Assembly (NCBI GenBank): GCA_023443705.1 | Contig: JAEZTD010000318.1 | Coordinates: 1-11,361 of the forward strand | Origin: Bacillota bacterium | GTDB taxonomy: Bacteria > Bacillota > Clostridia > Christensenellales > Aristaeellaceae | Length of the DNA stretch: 11,361 nt | Direction: 5' to 3' | Shown: positions 7,129 through 11,361 of the stretch, one piece after another | Layout of the letters: every line of letters starts with the position of its first letter | Numbering within the stretch: position 1 is the first letter of the stretch | Notes under the pieces: model-generated | Databases searched by the model: none | What the model was told of the DNA's origin: nothing | Seen by the model: the letters and a program-made list of their open reading frames with translations, nothing else | Program-made: the position numbers and the translations under genes

Positions 7129-7925
7129 CCGGGGTCGCCCTCCTCGTCACAGCAGCCGGAGCGCAGGCATTCGATATCGGCGTCGCAGGCGCGGGCGTCA
7201 ATGCAGAAGGTGATGGGTACAGAGACGCACATCATCTGCGACACGAAGAAGGTGCAGCGTCGGCCCTCCGGGCTTTCCTTGTCGCAGGCCGGGTGAAAGG
7301 CGGGCGCGCCGCAGCACCAGGTGCTCGCCTCACCCACGCGGACATAGGGCGCCAGCGAGATCGGTACGCTGACCTTCGCGTGCTGGGTGACGATTCGGGA
7401 GCAGTTTTCGTCCAGGCGGCAGGTCGGGCCACAGAGCGACAGCACATTCCGGGATACGCCGCCGCCGTACACGCACACCGGCGCCGGGCCGACGCGGTAG
7501 CAGTTGGTCAGTTCAAAGCTCACGTCTATCTCGCCGCATGCCTTGTCCAGCGGGAAGTGGAACTTCAGGCCGGAGCAGCCGGTGTTGTGGTCTGGCGCGT
7601 CGGGGTGCAGCAGCGTGACGTTCTCCCCCAGGACCACCGTTTCGGGCATACCGTTGCGCTTCACCATGACTCTGCCCAGCTGATCCTCGGTGATGTCCTT
7701 GCACAGGCCGATCATGAAGTAGGCGAGGTTGACACAGCGGAATTCGTCCGAGCCCGTCGCCCGGATGTGGTAACTGAACCGCTGCCGCTGTCCCGGCGCG
7801 GGTTCGAGCACCGAGTCTGTAAGGTTGAGGCAGAATTCGAACGGCAGAACGCGGCTTCCCGGCACGCTCGAATAATCAATTGAGATATTGCAGGCCAGCC
7901 GCTCGGCCTCAGGCTGATTCGTCAT
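7125..7925 (-). CDS. Cysteine-rich hypothetical protein (266 aa)
   Basis: I do not recognise a named family. The protein has 266 residues with 21 cysteines (about 8 percent), including CC pairs at 204-205 and 258-259. There is no signal peptide or membrane segment. The predicted texture is beta-rich, with little helix. It seems to fall into two parts. Residues about 30-170 contain the segments GLKFHFPLDKACGEIDVSF and YRVGPAPVCVYGGG and end in LCGPTC. Residues 175-266 contain a repeated motif, VTQHAKVSVPIS (179-190) and VSQMMCVSVPIT (228-239), each followed by a Cys cluster. The architecture resembles uncharacterised Clostridia proteins as I remember them, which I cannot verify. A spore-surface, metal-binding or disulfide-linked structural role would be a guess. 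The start is the ATG at 7925 with AAAGGA (7940-7935) 9 nt ahead. The gene is divergent from the serpin and ends inside the -35 box of the recJ promoter. Confidence 0.85.
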   Translation of the reverse strand: MTNQPEAERLACNISIDYSSVPGSRVLPFEFCLNLTDSVLEPAPGQRQRFSYHIRATGSDEFRCVNLAYFMIGLCKDITEDQLGRVMVKRNGMPETVVLGENVTLLHPDAPDHNTGCSGLKFHFPLDKACGEIDVSFELTNCYRVGPAPVCVYGGGVSRNVLSLCGPTCRLDENCSRIVTQHAKVSVPISLAPYVRVGEASTWCCGAPAFHPACDKESPEGRRCTFFVSQMMCVSVPITFCIDARACDADIECLRSGCCDEEGDPG

Positions 7926-8081
7926 GGCGCATTATCCTTTCAGGTTTCTGGGCGGTGCATGGGCGCGGGGCGGATGCCCGAGCGCCTGCGTTCCTAGGCC
8001 ATCCTATGCGTGGAAAGGAAACTTTTGTGAAAGGAGGCGCGTCCAAACGACAGAAATCCCCCGGATGACGGATGAAAGGGT

Positions 8082-9194
8082 GTGTTCGCATTGAAGCGAC
8101 TTCTGGCCGCCGTTCTGACCCTCATGCTTTGCGCCGCGCCGGTTGCGCGGGCGTCGGATGTGGAACTTCTCAAGACGCTCTACGCCCAGCGAGGGCAGAC
8201 GGTCGTCTCGCCGCTGAGCCTGCACCTGGCGCTGACGATGGCGGCCGAGGGCGCAAAGGGGGAAACCCGCGCGCAGCTTCTCCAGGCTGCCGGGCTGACT
8301 GAGGAGGCGCTCGCCGATTTCGCGGAGAAGGCCCGAAAAATGGAGGCCGCAGGCGTCAGGATCGCAAACGCCGCTTTCGTGAAGGACGGCCTACCGGTTC
8401 TGGCCGAATACGACGCGCTGCTCGTGGATCGCTATCAGGCGGAACGCTTCGCTTTGAGCAAAGAGGTCAACGGGCAGGTAAACGCCTGGGTGAAGGAGAA
8501 GACCGAAGGGCTGATCGATGAGCTGCTCAGCGAAGCGCCGGATGAGAACCTCGTGCTGATGCTGGTGAACGCGCTGGCGCTCAAGGCCGATTGGCGCCTC
8601 CCGTTCGCGGCGGAGGACACCTATAAGGAAACCTTCCATGCACCGGACGGCGATGTGGACGTGGACTTCATGCACCAAAAAGCCTATTTGCCCTATGTTG
8701 AGCTTCCCGGCCTGAGGGCGGTCAGGCTCTCCTATGCGGATTCCACGCTGGGGCTGACCATCGTGCTGCCGGATGGCGGCATTTCCGACGCGCTGGACGC
8801 GATCTCCGCGCTCTCTTCGGCGTGGGACGCCTCCACGGACGCGCTTTCGGAGGTGGAACTAGCCCTGCCCAAGCTGTCCGCTACGGACAGCCTGTCCCTG
8901 GTGGACGCGCTGAAGGCGCTCGGCGTCACCGCCGCCTTTGACATGACCGCCGACTTCTCCGGCATCGACGGGGAAAAGGACCTGTTCATCAGTTCCGTCC
9001 TCCAGAAGGCGCGGCTCGACATCGACGAGAAGGGCACCACCGCCGCCGCGGCCACTTCCATCGGCTTCTCCACCAAATCGGCCCCCTTGGAGGACCTGCC
9101 CATTGAATTTACGGTCGACAGGCCCTACATCCTGCTCCTGACAGACGGCGATACCGGCCTTACGCTCTTCGCCGCCGCAATCGACAGGCCGTAA
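8082..9194 (+). CDS. Secreted serpin-family serine protease inhibitor
   Basis: Serpins trap serine or cysteine proteases by a suicide mechanism in which the reactive loop is cleaved and inserted into sheet A. The product is 370 residues from GTG 8082. TTG 8091 gives MKRLLAAV and is equally plausible, since AAAGGG (8075-8080) sits 10 nt before it and only 1 nt before the GTG. A signal peptide is clear: KR, then hydrophobic LLAAVLTLMLCAAPV, then ARA with predicted cleavage after Ala24. Serpin landmarks follow: SPLSLHLALTMAAEGAKGET (43-62), NAWVKEKTEGLIDELL (134-149), LVNALALKADWRLPF (161-175) and DFS (291-293). The hinge is EKGTTAAAAT (316-325), and RPYILLL lies near the end (347-353). The small-residue hinge is typical of inhibitory members. 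Counting as in alpha1-antitrypsin puts P1-P1' at Lys332-Ser333, suggesting trypsin-like targets. The only lipobox-like cysteine is preceded by Leu, so I read it as secreted rather than a lipoprotein. The gut proteases of the host or of competing microbes are possible targets. Confidence 0.95.
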   Translation: MFALKRLLAAVLTLMLCAAPVARASDVELLKTLYAQRGQTVVSPLSLHLALTMAAEGAKGETRAQLLQAAGLTEEALADFAEKARKMEAAGVRIANAAFVKDGLPVLAEYDALLVDRYQAERFALSKEVNGQVNAWVKEKTEGLIDELLSEAPDENLVLMLVNALALKADWRLPFAAEDTYKETFHAPDGDVDVDFMHQKAYLPYVELPGLRAVRLSYADSTLGLTIVLPDGGISDALDAISALSSAWDASTDALSEVELALPKLSATDSLSLVDALKALGVTAAFDMTADFSGIDGEKDLFISSVLQKARLDIDEKGTTAAAATSIGFSTKSAPLEDLPIEFTVDRPYILLLTDGDTGLTLFAAAIDRP

Positions 9195-9208
9195 CGGCGA
9201 TGCAAACG

Positions 9209-9240
9209 CACGCCCCGCGGCAATCGCGCCGCGGGGCGTG
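9209..9240 (+). terminator. Intrinsic terminator of the serpin gene
   Basis: A perfect 13-bp stem, CACGCCCCGCGGC (9209-9221) with GCCGCGGGGCGTG (9228-9240), is closed by a 6-nt loop and starts 15 nt after the serpin stop codon. The following tail, AACTTTGT, is a weak U-tract. Termination may be imperfect and completed by the second hairpin downstream. Confidence 0.65.
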
Positions 9241-9281
9241 AACTTTGTCTACGGAATCTGATTTGGACAAGGGCTAAGCGG

Positions 9282-9315
9282 AAAAAACGAAGGCCGGCTG
9301 AAAAGCCGGCCTTCG
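9282..9315 (-). terminator. Strong intrinsic terminator of the EF-G-like gene, possibly bidirectional
   Basis: A perfect 11-bp stem, CGAAGGCCGGC paired with GCCGGCCTTCG (9288-9298 and 9305-9315), has a 6-nt loop. On the minus strand it is followed by TTTTTT (9287-9282), a strong terminator 13 nt after the EF-G-like stop codon. On the plus strand the tail is GGTGTTTTG, which is weaker but may back up termination of the serpin transcript. Confidence 0.85.
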
Positions 9316-9328
9316 GGTGTTTTGAAGA

Positions 9329-11361
9329 TTACTCTTCCTCTTCCTCTTCGCGCTTGGCGCTCTCGATGATCTTCTTGGCGTCGTTGGCGGGGACTTCCTC
9401 GTAGCGCTCGAAGCGCATCGTGAAGGAGCCGCGGGCCTGGGTCATCGAGCGGAGATCCGTCGCGTACTTGAACATCTCGGCCACCGGCACCTCGGCCACG
9501 ACCTGCTGCAGGCCGTCCACCTGGTTCATGCCGGCGATGCGGCCGCGGCGCTTGTTCATGTCGCCGATGACGTCGCCCATGTACTCGTCGGGCACCAGCA
9601 CCTCCACGTGGTAGATGGGCTCAAGCAGCACGGGGCTGGCGTCGATCAGCTTTTTAAAGGCGATGCGCGCGGCGGTCTTGAACGCCATTTCGGAGGAGTC
9701 CACCGCGTGATAGGAGCCATCGTGCAGCTTCGCGGTCAGGCCGACCACCGGGAACCCGGCGAGCACGCCCTTTTTGATGTTGTCTCGAAGGCCCTTCTCG
9801 ACCGCGGGGATGAAGTTCCTCGGCACGACGCCGCCGACAACCGCGTCTTCAAAGACGAAGTCCGGAGAGCCGTCGTCGTTGGGGCGGAACTCAATCCACA
9901 CATCGCCGAACTGGCCGTGTCCGCCGGACTGCTTCTTGTGGCGGCCCTGCACGTCGATCTTCTTGCGGATGGACTCGCGGTAGGGAATCTTGGGGTCCTG
10001 CAGCACCGCTTCGGCGCCGAACTTGGCGGCCAGCTTCTTCGAGATGACCTCCAGGTGCAGTTCGCCAAGGCCGGAGAGGAGCGACTCGGTGGTTTCGACG
10101 TCCTTCTCAACGCGGATGGTCGGGTCTTCTTCCATCAGGCGGTTCAGGCCGGAGAAGATCTTGTCTTCCTCGCCCGCCTTCTTGGCGTAGACGGCCATCG
10201 AGATGCAGGGCTTCGGGAAGTCGAGGTCTTCAAATTTGACGGGCTTGGACGGATCGCACAGCGTGTTGCCGGTCGCGACCGTCTGGAGCTTCGCCAGCGC
10301 ACAGATGTCGCCCGCCACGACCTTGGTGGCCTGGGTCTGCTTTTTGCCGCGCTGGATGTAGATGCCGCCGGCCTTTTCGGCCTTTTCGGCGTTGGCGTTG
10401 TAGAGGGCGGTTTCGGGCGCGAGCACGCCGGAGGTCACCTTGACCAGCGACAGCTTGCCAACGTAGGGGTCGGCTACCGTCTTGAACACGCGGGCGGAGA
10501 AGGGCTGATCTTCGGCGCAGGTTCGCGTTTCGGCGTCTCCGGTCTTGGGGTTCACGCCCTTGAGCGCCTGGCCGGCGGGGGAGGGCATGAGGTCGATCAG
10601 GTTGTCCAGGAGCTTTGCGATGCCCACGCGGGTGAGCCCGGAGCAGCACACCACCGGCACCACGGTGCCTTCGGTGATGCCCTTGCGCAGACCCAGCATC
10701 GTATCCTCCGGCGACAGTTCCATGTTCTCGAAGAAGCGCTCCATCAGCGCTTCGTCGGCGCCGGCGGCGGCTTCCATGATGGCCTCGCGGGCGGCGGAGA
10801 CTTCGTCTGCGACGGAAGCGGGGATCGGGATCTCCTTCAGGCTCTTGCCCTCGCCGGTGAAGGCCTTGTTTTCCAGCACGCACACGACGCCGGTGAACTG
10901 GCCGTTCTCGATGATGGGCACTTCGATGGGCGCGATGTGGCTGCCGTATTTGTCGGTGATGGTGGCGAGCGCCTTTTTGAAGTTGGCGTTCTCGCGGTCC
11001 ATCTGGTTGATGACGATCATGCGGGAAGTATGCGCCTTGTCGCAGGCCGCCCACGCCTTTTCGGCGCCGACGTTTAGTCCGGAGACGGCGCCCACCGTGA
11101 TGATGGCGCCTTCGCACACCGCGAGAGGCCCGACGAGCTCGCCGGCAAAATCAAAATAGCCGGGCACGTCGATCAGGTTGATCTTTTTTTCCTTCCACTC
11201 AAGCGGCGCGATCGCGGCGCTGATGGAAATGCCCCGGCGAACTTCTTCGGGATCATAGTCGGTGGTGGTGGAGCCGTCTTCCACGCGCCCCTGACGGTCG
11301 ATGGCGCCCGTGGAAAACAGCATGGCCTCAACCAGGGTGGTCTTGCCTTCGCTGCCGTGCC
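9329..11361 (-). CDS. Elongation factor G-like translational GTPase (N-terminus off the right edge)
   Basis: The frame stays open to the right edge and shows 676 complete residues. EF-G has about 690-700, so only some 10-20 N-terminal residues are missing. Counted from the internal Met at 11323, the P-loop (GSEGKTTL, 11356-11333) precedes it. G2 is RRGISIS (29-35), G3 DVPGYFDF (52-59), G4 NQMD (106-109), and the G5 region is CCSGL (226-230). Domain II follows at about 275-360 and domain III at about 365-445. Domain IV begins at PYRESIRKKIDVQGRHKKQ (447-465) with the tip segment HDGSYHAVDSSEMAFK (534-549). Domain V is at about 565-640. The segment GRHKKQSGGHGQFGDVWIEF (460-479) and the G3 tyrosine suggest the EF-G-like/FusA2 paralogue group rather than the main translocase. 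I consider TetM-type ribosome protection less likely. The protein ends in six glutamates. Its role in translation or ribosome rescue or recycling is not established. Confidence 0.93.
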   Translation of the reverse strand, partial: HGSEGKTTLVEAMLFSTGAIDRQGRVEDGSTTTDYDPEEVRRGISISAAIAPLEWKEKKINLIDVPGYFDFAGELVGPLAVCEGAIITVGAVSGLNVGAEKAWAACDKAHTSRMIVINQMDRENANFKKALATITDKYGSHIAPIEVPIIENGQFTGVVCVLENKAFTGEGKSLKEIPIPASVADEVSAAREAIMEAAAGADEALMERFFENMELSPEDTMLGLRKGITEGTVVPVVCCSGLTRVGIAKLLDNLIDLMPSPAGQALKGVNPKTGDAETRTCAEDQPFSARVFKTVADPYVGKLSLVKVTSGVLAPETALYNANAEKAEKAGGIYIQRGKKQTQATKVVAGDICALAKLQTVATGNTLCDPSKPVKFEDLDFPKPCISMAVYAKKAGEEDKIFSGLNRLMEEDPTIRVEKDVETTESLLSGLGELHLEVISKKLAAKFGAEAVLQDPKIPYRESIRKKIDVQGRHKKQSGGHGQFGDVWIEFRPNDDGSPDFVFEDAVVGGVVPRNFIPAVEKGLRDNIKKGVLAGFPVVGLTAKLHDGSYHAVDSSEMAFKTAARIAFKKLIDASPVLLEPIYHVEVLVPDEYMGDVIGDMNKRRGRIAGMNQVDGLQQVVAEVPVAEMFKYATDLRSMTQARGSFTMRFERYEEVPANDAKKIIESAKREEEEEE

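Noticed and set aside
8001..8008. CATAGGAT on the minus strand upstream of the Cys-rich gene, resembling a sporulation sigma-K -10 box
   Set aside because: No convincing -35 element at the right distance, and an 8-base degenerate match is expected by chance.
8030..8068. AAAGGAGG on the plus strand suggesting a small gene before the serpin
   Set aside because: No ATG, GTG or TTG occurs within a usable distance. The nearest ATG (8065) is about 27 nt away and is followed by an early stop.
8118..8132. Possible lipobox LMLC in the serpin signal peptide
   Set aside because: The residue before Cys is Leu rather than Gly, Ala or Ser, and a good ARA signal peptidase I site follows.
9608..11077. 489-residue plus-strand open frame opposite the EF-G-like gene
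   Set aside because: Its His/Gly/Val/Asp-rich, low-motif composition is what the opposite strand of a GC-rich gene produces. The minus-strand frame carries full EF-G motifs, so this is a shadow.

Overview
The window is GC-rich, protein-coding bacterial chromosome with strong AGGAGG-type Shine-Dalgarno sites and gene families of the Firmicutes/Clostridia type: long-form RecJ, bifunctional RelA/SpoT homologue, HemZ, and an EF-G-like second factor. The gene order recJ - relA/rsh - dtd - metallo-beta-lactamase-fold hydrolase - hemZ is a well-known Clostridia arrangement, usually followed by hisS-aspS, which would lie just beyond the left edge. A high-GC, probably gut-associated clostridial lineage is my best inference. 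The species cannot be read from this sequence.

Layout, left to right. Positions 1-7049 hold one minus-strand operon, read right to left: recJ (7049-4710), rsh (4720-2366), dtd (about 2366-1917), an MBL-fold hydrolase (1887-1258) and hemZ (1261 to beyond the left edge). Most junctions overlap (recJ/rsh 11 nt, rsh/dtd abutting or overlapping, MBL/hemZ 4 nt), which suggests translational coupling. A consensus sigma-A promoter (TTGACG-18 nt-TATAAT, 7128-7099) drives it. A terminator-shaped hairpin lies between that promoter and the recJ ribosome binding site. The apt gene often found between recJ and relA is absent.

Positions 7125-7925 (minus) encode a 266-residue protein with 21 cysteines that I cannot assign to a named family. 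It is divergent from 8082-9194 (plus), a secreted serpin with an inhibitory-type hinge and a predicted Lys-Ser scissile bond. This is the only plus-strand gene in the window. Two hairpin terminators fill the gap between the serpin and a convergent EF-G-like GTPase (9329 to beyond the right edge, minus strand), which has atypical residues in several GTPase motifs.

The operon combines DNA repair (RecJ), stringent response (Rsh), translation quality control (Dtd), a thiol-ester-hydrolase-like protein and heme/porphyrin metabolism (HemZ). The serpin and its Cys-rich neighbour are the accessory part. No RNA gene, CRISPR array, insertion sequence or other mobile element is visible. The points most worth a second look are the apparent AUA start of dtd, the promoter/terminator overlap ahead of recJ, the serpin with its unknown divergent partner, and the GTPase substitutions in the EF-G-like protein. 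I see no clear evidence of a wholly new multi-gene system.
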